In this document: piece by piece, positions 21,801 to 27,657 of the stretch
Layout: every line of letters starts with the position of its first letter
Position numbering within the stretch: position 1 is the first letter of the stretch
Source: a virus
DNA length: 57,569 bases
Strand: one strand, 5' to 3'
IMG/VR virus record: IMGVR_UViG_3300011113_000476
Location: 1-57,569 of that record
Notes under the pieces: model-generated
Seen by the model: the letters and a program-made list of their open reading frames with translations, nothing else
What the model was told of the DNA's origin: nothing
Databases searched by the model: none
Position numbers and translations under genes: made by a program

Positions 21801-23848
21801 TTACGTCACCTCCGACATTCGATTCGAACGTTATTACTAATCTGACTGTGTACCCAGTTGATAACATCAATAATGCAAACGATAGAATTCAAGCATATTA
21901 TCAACCTGAATTAGGCCAGCCTGGAAAAGATCTGTCATTGCTGCAATCGGGTATTGATTATCCTGGGGTAAAAATAGAAGGCCCAACTTTCAGTGATAAC
22001 GGAGGTTTTGGCGGGTCAGGTCCTGAGCCCCCACTACCTGGAATCAGTGCTGCTGATGGCTTTGATGCCACTCTATTTGATCCATTGGAATTTGACGAAA
22101 ACGGAATTCCTATTTTAAGTGATGCTATCTTAGATTCTAAAGTAACCAGTACTTTCAATGATATCACTTTAGGGACAAAACCAGAAGACATTATTGTTGA
22201 CGGGGGCCCTTTTGTTTATAGTTACTTTACCGAGTGGAAAGCTAATAGATATTATGACAAAGGGGATTTAATTTCTTACAACGATAAAGTGTGGTATGTG
22301 GTCACACCAACTACTACAGGAAATGTATTTTCTACAGCTAACTTGACCATTTATAATGTGGGGCCATATGCAAGTCATGCTCCTGAAGAAATGATTCCCG
22401 GAAGAGTGTATGATACACTAGATATGACAGTTACCACTATAGCAACAGATCCCACTGCTACTTATTATACTGACTGGTCGACGGCCGGCGGAATTCAACT
22501 TGATTATATACAAATTATCGATCCAGGCAGCGGATATTCCCCAGCAGATATTGGTGTAACTATAGTAGGCGGTTCGTATTTTACACAAGCTCAAGCTCAG
22601 GTAATATTGAACTCAAACGGATCTGCAACATCATTCCAAGTAGTTAATAATGGTGGGGGGTATGATACTACTCCCGAAGTAGTAGTAACAGGAGCTAATA
22701 CATCACCGATAATTGCCACAGCGGTGATGAAATTAAGTGTTTCTCCGAATGGAAACGCATGGCCAATGATGTCTTATCGAATCTTTAAAGATATGAATGA
22801 TAACTTTACATATCTCAGAGAGGACGGTGCAAGTACCACCACATTAGCCGCAAATTTAAGTCTAACAGATACTACTATTCGAGTAACAGATGCAAGTAAA
22901 TTAGCTACCCCATCTTCGAATGGGGGCCAACCTGGAGTTGTATACATTAACGGCGAACGGATTACCTATTATTCTAAGGACAACGCAACTAATACTTTAG
23001 GAAGAATTCGCAGAGGGACCAGCGGCACCGGAGCTAAAAATCATTTTGCAGGAAATACAGTAATTGACGGAAGTCAAAATCAAATTATACCAAAGTCTGG
23101 AAATTATGTTTGGTATGCAAGATCGCAAGGCACTGGCACAATAAATGTAAATGTCTATAGTAGTACATTAGAAGGAGTAGGCACTACATTTACAACATTG
23201 ACTCCAGGAACACAAATATTTGCAGGGGTGAATGACGAAAATGTAGTAGAATCGACTTTGGGAAATTCTAGTATAAAGTCCACGACTACTGGACAACAAT
23301 TAATAGGTACTATTAGTAGTGTAATAAGTGATACAGTTGCAGTACTGGCAGTTACAAAGAGAAATCCAGATGTGCCAGAAGGAAATCCTGTTGAATGGGC
23401 ATATATTTCTGCAAATAATGCACCGTACTATGTAGCTGCAAATATATCTAATGTTACTGTTCGGTATACAGGAAATATTACAGCAACTACCAGCAGCAAC
23501 ATTATTACTGGAAATGGTACAATATTTTTAGCTGAGCTAAATGTGGGCAATGATTTATACGATAATGGTGGTAATATAATAGGAACTATCAGTAATGTAA
23601 TCAGCAATACCTCTGCGTATATTAGTAGTAATTCTTCAGTGACCTTGGCAGATGAAAGGTTTACCACATATTATACATTCGAATCCAATGTTGCTTATGT
23701 ACAAACTAATATTTGGTATAGTTTGGGCAATTCAGCTCAAGCAAATGCCACTGGAGTGTTAGGAAATACAACAGCTACAAATGCAAAAGGATTGTTTAAT
23801 GCCAATACTTTACCGGTAAGCTTCTTAAAACAAGGATTACAAGGGTAA
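9827..23848 (+). CDS. Giant modular baseplate/tail protein (4673 residues)
   Basis: This one gene fills a quarter of the window. The N-terminus (NFLPAVFQSDTNKRFLNATLD, then YVGRKFAPGF) resembles large uncharacterised marine-phage structural proteins, and the gene sits where T4 has gp7/gp8. Residues about 570-825 look like a YHYH domain (SKLIGFAADGYPIYGP, then YNGRFCVTPEFPNGTYAYF). Residues about 2510-3140 hold about six FG-GAP-like blades (FGAAVNLASDDNFAVIGQPG, FGTSIAISADDNWLYIGAPD, FGYSVDICTNSCSLYAGAP). Four W-x5-Y/F-x2-G/N chitin-binding-like modules lie near 2105, 3556, 3965 and 4134. Pairs of GGSGY...P-x-I-T-I-T-G repeats occur near 3870-3920 and 4228-4285. I infer a baseplate-attached adhesin or giant fibre; no catalytic motif was recognised. 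No frameshift breaks it. Confidence 0.75.
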   Translation: MPITKTINFLPAVFQSDTNKRFLNATLDQLMTEPNLVPINGYVGRKFAPGFKGINTYIKEPTELRADYQLEPSVVVKNKDTGEVDFHTTYPEVLQKIDFYGGKIDNQDNLWESNFYSYNPRINADAFINFGQYYWLPNGPESVDVFAGQADLSRTFNIYAENGLQVYNISGYNTAPNPDIVLARGGNYTFNVNQPGKPFWIQTSPGLSGLSPQTNLSTRQVLGVQNNGTDVGTVTFFVPDPTAQDFYITMPTVQTVDLVSTISYANLQGKMLSDIKNNYSGIDGQVANLNGKYIIFPNYNSDSNWTANSVTVPENQRYGIWTIVLTPVGADYIINLAYYLPIPSENKVLILSGVSYGNTEWYTNSENFLEQIPVITAPLNTLYYQDGSDANQVGTIRLIDSNNNIINIDEEVIGKTNYISPNGVVFTNGLKINFDTSVIPASYQNKEYYVDGVGTGIRLIPVADLVVNQAQAKSNYDPGNNFVLYATANLNLAEDQLTITTTDFPDGVNVKVGTFPNSINTNYIVAQDLKLKYPYRPGLNDPGEHDNLTYSSDIIGITLPGILINGVSNGASVPGLDGSKWNYDTTQVLINGQDSYGGYPLENGRYVYTNSNFITANAWGNVSGFTNGYLDPATNHSKLIGFAADGYPIYGPFGYSNPVNAGSPIIRMVSSYESTNDGLFRPVSQTVTITSDVINNSLITVSSTNGLNPGMRITINSGGLESGSVWIINNGLKTATGLPPFLGTASQIQLNRNVTLTAGTTLTFEFLAGAFIEDYSYVQGSGTLDQYNGRFCVTPEFPNGTYAYFTTQASDGTPIYPYIIGRAFYGSTSIDTNTSLSEPDYIVISRASRDLNPWTRRNRWFHKDIIELTSLYNNTPQVFDSEQRAKRPIIEFDADLQLINFGKTAKPPVDIFDTVYTNAFLSIEGKTSVFADGINLVQGMRIVFAADQDPFVRNKIWEVTLENVSGNPLGSAIIHLIQVDVIEEFNTVSVFNGIVNNGKSFYFQNSGWIEGQSKTSINQPPLFDVFDNEGISFSDQIKYPVINSATQFLGTKIFSYRLGTGTPDPVLGFSLSYKNFNNIGDIQFDNNFDVETFSYGIDKVVYTKKIDSGLLYKNNADSSVTKLNVWTNVNTNTRQMQDIPFTYDGIDNTFKIDITPEVATVKPNLLVYVNFKEISINDYLAYNVPDGILIVIKRNKLQVNDRIDILVYSKKISKLGFYQVPDNLNLNAQNRTLASPTLGELRNHIGSLSRNSLYFIGNYPGVSNLRDLYIENQSGTMLQQSAPVSFAAMFLSDEKYNFASGLINAQQEYTRFKNKFINIASNSSQINPSDPVGAVDYIIKQINSVKDKTFPWYYSDMVPYGDNKNVITYNIFNPQQRNYEITTIFSNETLSNKSILIYLNGSQLLYGRDYEFLITGPGVSIKNNVTLAVGNILTIVEYQDTDGNWIPETPSKLGLYPKFTPAIYTDITYTQPQLMIRGHDGSLTPSFGDFRDNIVLELEKRIYNNIKVQYSDKLVSPYDSIPGKFRDTGFTISQYNNLLSRFYLQWASVNNLNYVENTTYQNDAPFSYNYSTALDIVNGQNLPGSWRACFQYFYDTQRPNTAPWEMLGFSEEPDWWRSTYGPAPYTSGNKILWDDLEAGFIAAGPRAGVDARFARPGLNEFIPVNENGQLLPPIGLLTNKYDSTQFNDNWNMGQYSPIETAWRNSSEYPFAVQYTSAIINPGKYFAYGITTNKYRYNPDLDQYLITGTNNRITQEDIDVNGYVNSSGDISRSSGYLNWISDYQVARGATDKTPLLNFVRDYSIQLSYRMAGFSGKNYLKILAEQNSPNSSNETIIIPDDNYALTLNKSTPVFNSRYSAVIIEKTGNGFTISGYDNAKPYFTIVPPSQTGNYLLVTSEGQSVNYYNEFTNFKINIPYGTELTTLQQVANFISGYERYLQLQGFKFEYYDETLAQIKDWQLSVKEFLFWVQQGWTNNSVIVLSPASNNLKLFNNNAVVDGINNTFYGTKVLNQNYKVLNTDNYTVTRDNNTFALSLTSTTDLIGYVDLNLVQYEHVLIFDNRTQFNDIIYDPIMGQRQYRLKLIGSKTGEWTGTLSAPGFIYNQPGVAAWRQNKDYLQGDLVEYKSFYYTASKNLPGVSEFKFSDWLPVDKNKIRTGLLNNFARNSGIGETFYNVDKVNLESEFDQYALGLIGYRNRNYLNDLGLDDTSQVKFYQGFIKEKGTLNAINALGKVSFSGRPSDVTISEDWAFRVGSYGSTGTNRSVELVLDERYVLSNPTSLEVRSNNSVLFSSLYNDSQGLYKTSLVPWSPPFLINRTTDSDYSDDIQTAGYVSVDDIDFTLFDLTNISTLNADIADITAGSTIWIAKDYEQNWNVYRVSDSESNVISLSNALNTRVQVTTNKSHGLVKNDTILLTGLDKFTGFYKVQSIIGLTSFVIEFTGDLRGFSTFNQTGQLFKLISMKTENPLGIMELTPRLGWSVNNKVWVNSYNSAGDWAVYNKTNPWELTTALQKGTLENNFQFGAAVNLASDDNFAVIGQPGYNGNVGAITNYVINFNGILVEDVTLTSSANATVGLGSVIESGNTKVITGAPDSGNGVGYVFVYERENIGTLSDIQILSPVSANIGRFGTSIAISADDNWLYIGAPDDDIVYIYGFDNTVPEQAVVTLTPNGSVSSFTLPYEPVSAETIYVQGSSATYVPHRDYTVSSSTITFTSPPPAGTIIISQGPGYNLIGTISGNAGSQFGYSLSATVDGSQIMIGAPLEDVTANISGNITTYTDSGAIHLWNRSINNFIVQDNFTVTFAAIAPVTNYTRVYVDNIEKFVGEDWYVSNSTLNLITFYSPPGQSKILTIETNVFHLIQTIVPAQPYTDQQFGYSVDICTNSCSLYAGAPYQSQVNLYNGAVYRFLNQGKVYGEILGTKANATVNSGDSIRINNYAVQFTDTSLSSVVNAINNVNALGEPIGPKIPGVTASIENNKLKLVSDSEVTFNKLNVLPGIGTAIADLGLDIFPEVDIIYNNSTKSYDYFGKLVKVNNNSDILVVASDIAATLQSTVFDNSKIYTPSPTTFDGELTIFSEPVDDSGAVWIYSYLPNDISTIESPGTFTFIQQLTPTTTNDGLKTNDRFGSAVSISKYELIVGSKNNKQLAFNGGRVYKFANPTNLLGWDVFRSQEPTVDINGIIKSYTYNALKQTVQYNLDYIDPAKGKILGLAEQELTYKIDYDPAIYNNASVDNVSVNNNLYWTDQQVGQLWWDLSTVRYIDYEQGSIKYRTTNWGRVFPGSSIDVYEWVESLYPPNQYVANGGDGEPKYNGNGAYVTLNYVDPATNFATVKYYFWVKNKTTVSTNQFGRTIPTTTVASYIESPKNSGVKYFAAVRNDSIALYNMVNETVGRDVIFHLDYATLLNSNIIHNEYALLSATNNKSENIPNNIYNKLLDSASGIDRFGNPVPDPTLAVQNRYGIDIRPRQSMFIDRNEAIREMVLYVNSIFDLNVISQGYDLTRLSQGEPEPAPNSGAYNLIVSNLEELSYVNIAILPMGYKVLVQSDSSVDNLWTIYIKDGVVENWQPNTRYLTNTVIDYNSITYTVNQTITTGATFDVNDYTYYQVQNEWNLIRVQSYATSEYWQYKDWYAPGFDRTVKPTYTIETSAQLNDLTLRSKDLVKINNNGQGKWFLIQVYPNTVTTVGIQDGTIELKKNLYALEEFGLGFDSANFDTTRFDQNPGIETRQIIQTLKDDIFIDQLDSDFLNLFFVFINYILDEQKYVDWLFKTSFINVLQKIQGLNQPAIYIKENQEFYKQYIEEVKPYKTTLREYVVDYQGYDNYNSYVSDFDVPPTYDSVLKTTRSPSGEFIQDARLLQQPEYANWLSNYAYSIASIDIIDGGSGYTLPPIITITGSRNGNNAVARALITSGVLTRIILLYPGSDYVTTPVVTITGGNGSGAIARANLINNLVRNIKTTLVYDRYTYSTTIVDWKPDTTFTQGTIIDYNGVAYIVNQTFTSPPTFDSNVITNLTVYPVDNINNANDRIQAYYQPELGQPGKDLSLLQSGIDYPGVKIEGPTFSDNGGFGGSGPEPPLPGISAADGFDATLFDPLEFDENGIPILSDAILDSKVTSTFNDITLGTKPEDIIVDGGPFVYSYFTEWKANRYYDKGDLISYNDKVWYVVTPTTTGNVFSTANLTIYNVGPYASHAPEEMIPGRVYDTLDMTVTTIATDPTATYYTDWSTAGGIQLDYIQIIDPGSGYSPADIGVTIVGGSYFTQAQAQVILNSNGSATSFQVVNNGGGYDTTPEVVVTGANTSPIIATAVMKLSVSPNGNAWPMMSYRIFKDMNDNFTYLREDGASTTTLAANLSLTDTTIRVTDASKLATPSSNGGQPGVVYINGERITYYSKDNATNTLGRIRRGTSGTGAKNHFAGNTVIDGSQNQIIPKSGNYVWYARSQGTGTINVNVYSSTLEGVGTTFTTLTPGTQIFAGVNDENVVESTLGNSSIKSTTTGQQLIGTISSVISDTVAVLAVTKRNPDVPEGNPVEWAYISANNAPYYVAANISNVTVRYTGNITATTSSNIITGNGTIFLAELNVGNDLYDNGGNIIGTISNVISNTSAYISSNSSVTLADERFTTYYTFESNVAYVQTNIWYSLGNSAQANATGVLGNTTATNAKGLFNANTLPVSFLKQGLQG

Positions 23849-23853
23849 AAACA

Positions 23854-23861
23854 AATAAATA
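23854..23861 (+). promoter_or_regulatory. Possible T4-type late promoter box (AATAAATA)
   Basis: AATAAATA directly follows the stop of the giant gene and lies 24 bases before the 50-residue gene. It has one mismatch to TATAAATA. It would allow separate late transcription of the short downstream structural genes. Confidence 0.3.
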
Positions 23862-23885
23862 TTAACAACGAGCACATAGAATACC

Positions 23886-24038
23886 ATGATAAATAACCAT
23901 ACAAACACTGATTTGGAACAAAAACTTGAAAATGTTGTTCCAGAAAAACCAAACGAATCTACAGGAATTTATATGCGTGGTTTTGTAAAAATTACAGATC
24001 CAGAATCTGGTGATGTAATAGTAGAAACCGGAAATTAA
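23886..24038 (+). CDS. Small protein resembling the N-terminus of the next gene product
   Basis: A 50-residue reading frame begins MINNHTNTDLEQKLE and ends at TAA 24036-24038. Its second half (GFVKITDPESGDVIVETGN) resembles residues 11-29 of the next protein (GHIKIWDPVTGEIFRDKPN): G, K, I, D-P, G and N are shared. It lies between two structural genes in the same direction, with a ten-base gap to the next. It may be a free-standing copy of the virion-assembly motif found at the start of that family, or the remnant of a duplicated gene. Function unknown; coding status rests on the similarity. Confidence 0.55.
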   Translation: MINNHTNTDLEQKLENVVPEKPNESTGIYMRGFVKITDPESGDVIVETGN

Positions 24039-24048
24039 TGGATCACTT

Positions 24049-24642
24049 ATGCTAGATAAAACAAATACAATGATACAAGGACACATTAAAATTTGGGATC
24101 CTGTGACCGGAGAAATTTTCAGAGATAAACCCAATGCTATTCATTATGAAAATATGAGTGAAGCATTAGCACAAAGCATTGCGAACAAAGGTATTGGGTA
24201 CATACAAAATATGGCGTTTGGAAACGGTGCAACCGCGGTAGACAGTACTGGTGTTATTACGTATCTGCCAACTAACACTTTTGGACAAAATGCCAGTTTG
24301 TACAACCAAACATACAGTAAAATCGTTGATAATACCAGCGCATTAAACACAGATCCAGCAAGAAATTATATCGAAGTAAGACATACTCCAGGTCTGATTT
24401 ATACTGATATTTTTGTAAGTTGTTTACTAGATTACACCGAACCCGCAGGGCAGCAAGCATTTGATAATAGTGCAACAATGAGCGGAACCTACGTATTTGA
24501 CGAATTGGGGTTAATCAGTGAAAGCGGAAAATTACTAACTCATGTAATTTTTCACCCGGTGCAAAAAGCACTTAATAGACTTATTCAAATTGATTATACA
24601 ATTCGAATTCAGACTTTGACTAATTTGAGTACGAATTTGTAA
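24049..24642 (+). CDS. Conserved virion structural protein
   Basis: A 197-residue protein of a type I recall from marine T4-like phages, with no assigned mechanism. The N-terminal MIQGHIKIWDPVTGEIF, then NAIHYENMSEAL, is the recognisable part, and GIGYIQNMAFGNG follows. The rest is beta-rich with TYVFDELGLISESGKLLTHVIF towards the end. Position between the giant baseplate protein and the fibre genes suggests a tail, baseplate or fibre-connector role. It lacks signal peptide, membrane segments and catalytic motifs. ATG 24049 is ten bases after the previous stop; a Met seven residues later (24070) is a possible alternative. Confidence 0.65.
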   Translation: MLDKTNTMIQGHIKIWDPVTGEIFRDKPNAIHYENMSEALAQSIANKGIGYIQNMAFGNGATAVDSTGVITYLPTNTFGQNASLYNQTYSKIVDNTSALNTDPARNYIEVRHTPGLIYTDIFVSCLLDYTEPAGQQAFDNSATMSGTYVFDELGLISESGKLLTHVIFHPVQKALNRLIQIDYTIRIQTLTNLSTNL

Positions 24643-24653
24643 TTAAAAAGAAA

Positions 24654-24661
24654 TATAAATA
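24654..24661 (+). promoter_or_regulatory. T4-type late promoter box (TATAAATA)
   Basis: An exact TATAAATA occurs in the 40-bp gap before the fibre-like gene, 22 bases ahead of its ATG. In T4 this octamer is the whole late promoter recognised by gp55-containing polymerase. The exact match next to a virion gene makes this the best late-promoter candidate in the window. Confidence 0.5.
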
Positions 24662-24682
24662 CACTAAACGGATACACGAACG

Positions 24683-26335
24683 ATGGCCTATACAATAACT
24701 TTAAGTAACGGTACACTTTTAACTACAATTCAAGATGGTACTGTTAATCAAACTAGTACCAGTTTAGCTCTAATAGGTAAAAACTATGCAGGCTACGGAA
24801 CATTTTTGAATTCTGACTTAGTACACATGTTGGAAAATTTTGCCAGTGTGGCTACTGGCGGAGGAGATAGTTCGGCCATCCCCAATCCATTGACTGGTCA
24901 GTTATGGTGGGATCTTGCTGGAAACTTAAAAGTTTATACAGGGTCTACTTGGCGTACAATGGGAACGATGACGTCCAGCAATACACAGCCCACTGGATCT
25001 AAAACAGGAAATGCATGGTGGGATACAAATTCCCAACAATTGAACATCTATAATGGATCGAGTTGGGTGTTGATTGGACCAGCATTCACAAGTAACGTCG
25101 GTCAGTCTGGTGTCAGCGTGGGACAAATTGCAGACAGTAATCCATTAGTAGCAGATCACGTTGCAGTTAACGTATTTGTTGGCACAACCTTAGTGGGTAT
25201 CATTAGTAGAGACCAAGAGTATACACCCGCAGACAGTCCAACTGGATTTACGACCATTAAACCTGGATTTAATCTAGCATCAACATCGGTGGTTGGAAAT
25301 ATTGCATTCGTAGGCAATGCAACCAACGCTAATAATTTAGGTAGCCAACCTGCTAGTAGTTATGCTAGAACAGATATTGCTACCACTTTTGCCAATACAA
25401 TTAATATAAACAATAACAGCGGATTAACCGTTGGCACAGGTAATAATTTTACAGTTTCTATTACAGGTAACACAACTCAACTTGTAAACAATGTGAATGG
25501 TGGAAACTTACAAGTTGTAGCTAATGTATTAGGTACTCTTACTCCGGCACTAACTGTAAACGGCCAAAACGGCGTTACTAGCATTGCAAATTTAAATACA
25601 ACTGGCGCATTCGTTACTTCAGGTTTTATACAGACTACACAGGGCGACAACGCCACCAGCAATGTCACTGGAGCTATTAGGGTTACAGGTGGAATTGGTT
25701 TAACTGGAAATCTGTTTACATCAAACAGTGTTATAACTTCTGGAAATGTAGTAGCCAGTGGTAGAGTACAAGCCACTGGGAATGTATCAACAGCCGCTTA
25801 CTTACTAGTAACTGGCGGCGAAAATGCTACTAGTAACGTAACAGGTGCTGTGCGTATAACCGGCGGAATGGGATTAAGCGGGTCAATATTTGCACAAGGA
25901 AATGTGAATGGAGCATATTTTAATGGTGTTGCAATTAATGCACTGTATGCTGACTTAGCAGAACGATTCGAAGCAGACGCATACTATCAGCCTGGTACAG
26001 TATTAACCATGGGCGGCGAAAAAGAAGTTACGTTAGCTGATGAAGAACTCAGTGATGAAGTATTTGGCGTGGTAAGTACGCGAGCAGCTTACTTGATGAA
26101 TAGTCAGGCGGGCTCAAATGAAACTCATCCACCTATTGCAGTTAGTGGTCGTGTTCCTGTTCTAGTTACAGGAAAAATTAAAAAAGGTGATAGATTGGTA
26201 AGTGCTGGCCGGGGAATGGCTCGTGCTGCTAGCAAAACTGAAGTTACGCCATTTAATGTAATTGGTAGAGCATTAGAAAATAAATTAGACGATGGTGAAG
26301 GCACTATATACGCTATTGTATCTTTAAATAGTTAA
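24683..26335 (+). CDS. Tail-fibre-like protein with tandem repeats
   Basis: A 550-residue protein. The N-terminal part (TLLTTIQDGTVNQTSTSLALI, then GKNYAGYG) is a recurring phage fibre start, followed by two PLTGQLWWD / KTGNAWWD...Y.GS.W units near residues 70-125. Two long repeats of about 58 residues follow (GDNATSNVTGAIRVTGGIGL near 322, GENATSNVTGAVRITGGMGL near 380), as in beta-structured fibre shafts. From about 421 a globular end begins (YADLAERFEADAYYQPGT, DEVFGVVSTRAAYLMN, VPVLVTGKIKKGDRLVSAG), which resembles C-terminal domains of marine-phage fibres and may be a folding or self-cleaving module. Role: host recognition or fibre shaft. The gene follows an exact late-promoter box. Confidence 0.65.
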   Translation: MAYTITLSNGTLLTTIQDGTVNQTSTSLALIGKNYAGYGTFLNSDLVHMLENFASVATGGGDSSAIPNPLTGQLWWDLAGNLKVYTGSTWRTMGTMTSSNTQPTGSKTGNAWWDTNSQQLNIYNGSSWVLIGPAFTSNVGQSGVSVGQIADSNPLVADHVAVNVFVGTTLVGIISRDQEYTPADSPTGFTTIKPGFNLASTSVVGNIAFVGNATNANNLGSQPASSYARTDIATTFANTININNNSGLTVGTGNNFTVSITGNTTQLVNNVNGGNLQVVANVLGTLTPALTVNGQNGVTSIANLNTTGAFVTSGFIQTTQGDNATSNVTGAIRVTGGIGLTGNLFTSNSVITSGNVVASGRVQATGNVSTAAYLLVTGGENATSNVTGAVRITGGMGLSGSIFAQGNVNGAYFNGVAINALYADLAERFEADAYYQPGTVLTMGGEKEVTLADEELSDEVFGVVSTRAAYLMNSQAGSNETHPPIAVSGRVPVLVTGKIKKGDRLVSAGRGMARAASKTEVTPFNVIGRALENKLDDGEGTIYAIVSLNS

Positions 26336-26347
26336 ACAGGAACAAAT

Positions 26348-27280
26348 ATGACATACGCATCCGGCGGATTAATCGAAGCTAGTGATTTCAATAATATAGT
26401 GGGCGGAAGTGTGGCCAACGTGAGCACTCAGCTTAATACAGTATGGGCTACTGGAAGACAAACTCGGGGATATGGTCAAACGGCCGTTTCCAATGTGTCA
26501 GTATCAGGGTCAGTGGCAGCCACTGATTGGGCCACTCTTATTAATAGATTAAACTCTGCAAGAATTCATCAAAGCGGATCTGGATCAGGACTTAGTGCTC
26601 CAACAGCAGGTACCACTGTTACATTTCTTGGAACTTTAACAACCGCAGTCAGTTCTGCTTATAACAATGCATTATCTGCGGCATCGTTTGGTCCGGTATC
26701 GACTTTTGCCACGGTTACTAAATCAATGATTGCCGCGGCCGCTGTGTCAAATACCCAAACATGGACCACAACTTTTACTTTTGCCAGTGCAGATCAAGCA
26801 AGATATTTTTTTAATGCAGGCGGATATGTTGCTGTACAAGATCAGACTTATACCAATGTTAATGGACAAAGAAGAAGTCAAAGTATAGGTAATATTGTAA
26901 CTGGAACTACATTTGGCACAATCCAGGCCGTAAGTAGTAGTGCAATGTCCACAAACGTCACCGTGGGTATCAATTCAACAACATTGGGTTATTATCAACT
27001 GTCTGTAAGTCCTACAACATATAATTCAGTAACAGCAACAGGATATTATACTGGTGACACTGCAACAATGACGGCGAGAACAAATGCATCAAACGTTGCA
27101 GGTAATCAAGATAATGGAACCGTAGTTACTATTGTTTCAACTCTTTTTAGTGCAACCACAGGTAGTACTCAACCATCAGATGCATTAAATTGTACAGTGG
27201 GACTTGCACCAGTTGTAAGATTCCCAGAAACAACAAATCTGGCAAATACCTGGGGTGCTGTAACAGTCAGCATGGTCTAA
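26348..27280 (+). CDS. Putative tail/fibre structural protein
   Basis: A 310-residue Ser/Thr/Ala-rich protein. It starts MTYASGGLIEASDFNNIVGG, and the middle contains TWTTTFTFASADQARYFFNAG, which I recall as a conserved block of marine phage structural proteins. The C-terminal half is beta-rich with no charge clusters, signal peptide or enzyme motif. A CAGGAA sequence eight bases before the ATG may serve for ribosome binding. It is the last virion gene before the 18-bp hairpin and the accessory cassette, 12 bases after the fibre-like gene. Probably a fibre or tail-tip component; exact role unknown. Confidence 0.55.
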   Translation: MTYASGGLIEASDFNNIVGGSVANVSTQLNTVWATGRQTRGYGQTAVSNVSVSGSVAATDWATLINRLNSARIHQSGSGSGLSAPTAGTTVTFLGTLTTAVSSAYNNALSAASFGPVSTFATVTKSMIAAAAVSNTQTWTTTFTFASADQARYFFNAGGYVAVQDQTYTNVNGQRRSQSIGNIVTGTTFGTIQAVSSSAMSTNVTVGINSTTLGYYQLSVSPTTYNSVTATGYYTGDTATMTARTNASNVAGNQDNGTVVTIVSTLFSATTGSTQPSDALNCTVGLAPVVRFPETTNLANTWGAVTVSMV

Positions 27281-27290
27281 GAAATTTTAG

Positions 27291-27320
27291 TTGACAAAGA
27301 GTACAGGTATATAGTAATAT
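27291..27320 (+). promoter_or_regulatory. Possible sigma70-type promoter of the accessory cassette
   Basis: TTGACA (27291-27296) and TAATAT (27315-27320) are 18 bases apart. Transcription would start about 16 bases before the first gene of the cassette. The -10 element lies in the loop and right arm of the hairpin at 27296-27335, so terminator and promoter share the same bases. Two other TTGACA promoters occur on the minus strand of this window, which supports reality. Confidence 0.5.
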
Positions 27321-27335
27321 ATACCTGTACTCTTT
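27296..27335 (+). terminator. Perfect 18-bp hairpin with GTAA loop, probable terminator
   Basis: The left arm (27296-27313) and right arm (27318-27335) are exact reverse complements, closed by GTAA, a GNRA tetraloop in RNA. The right arm ends in TCTTT and continues with one more T. It lies 15 bases after the stop of the last virion gene, as expected for a factor-independent terminator; since the left arm begins AAAGA it could work in both directions. It may also be an operator, because a possible promoter overlaps it. Confidence 0.7.
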
Positions 27336-27342
27336 TATACAT

Positions 27343-27657
27343 ATGACTCAAATCGAAGAAATTGCAATTCAAGTTAAACAAGCCACTGATTTTCAATCAA
27401 ATAAACGCACACTTAGAGAACGAATTTTAACCGATCTACACTTGCCTTACAATAACGGTCTGTTTAAAATTACACCAGAGTTGTTGGCATTTGCAGCCAC
27501 TTGGCCCAATGATAAATTTTATCTTGAAGATGTATATCAAAATCCAATTGAAATCGACCGGCAGACATTTTTGGTAAAAGCTCAACAACATTATCACAGT
27601 GTAATGAATGAATGGCATCAACAACATGACGAACTTAAAAAAATCCGCAAAGTCTAA
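27343..27657 (+). CDS. Conserved phage protein of unknown function (104 residues)
   Basis: A small soluble protein, first gene after the hairpin. Conserved-looking stretches are DLHLPYNNGLFKITPELLAF, WPNDKFYLEDVYQNPIEID and HYHSVMNEWHQQHDE with a basic end (LKKIRKV). I recall similar unnamed proteins in marine T4-like phages. No domain recognised; the C-terminal third is probably helical. The ATG (27343) comes seven bases after the hairpin and has no clear Shine-Dalgarno sequence. Its last 32 bases overlap the start of the next gene, so the two are probably translationally coupled. Confidence 0.6.
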   Translation: MTQIEEIAIQVKQATDFQSNKRTLRERILTDLHLPYNNGLFKITPELLAFAATWPNDKFYLEDVYQNPIEIDRQTFLVKAQQHYHSVMNEWHQQHDELKKIRKV

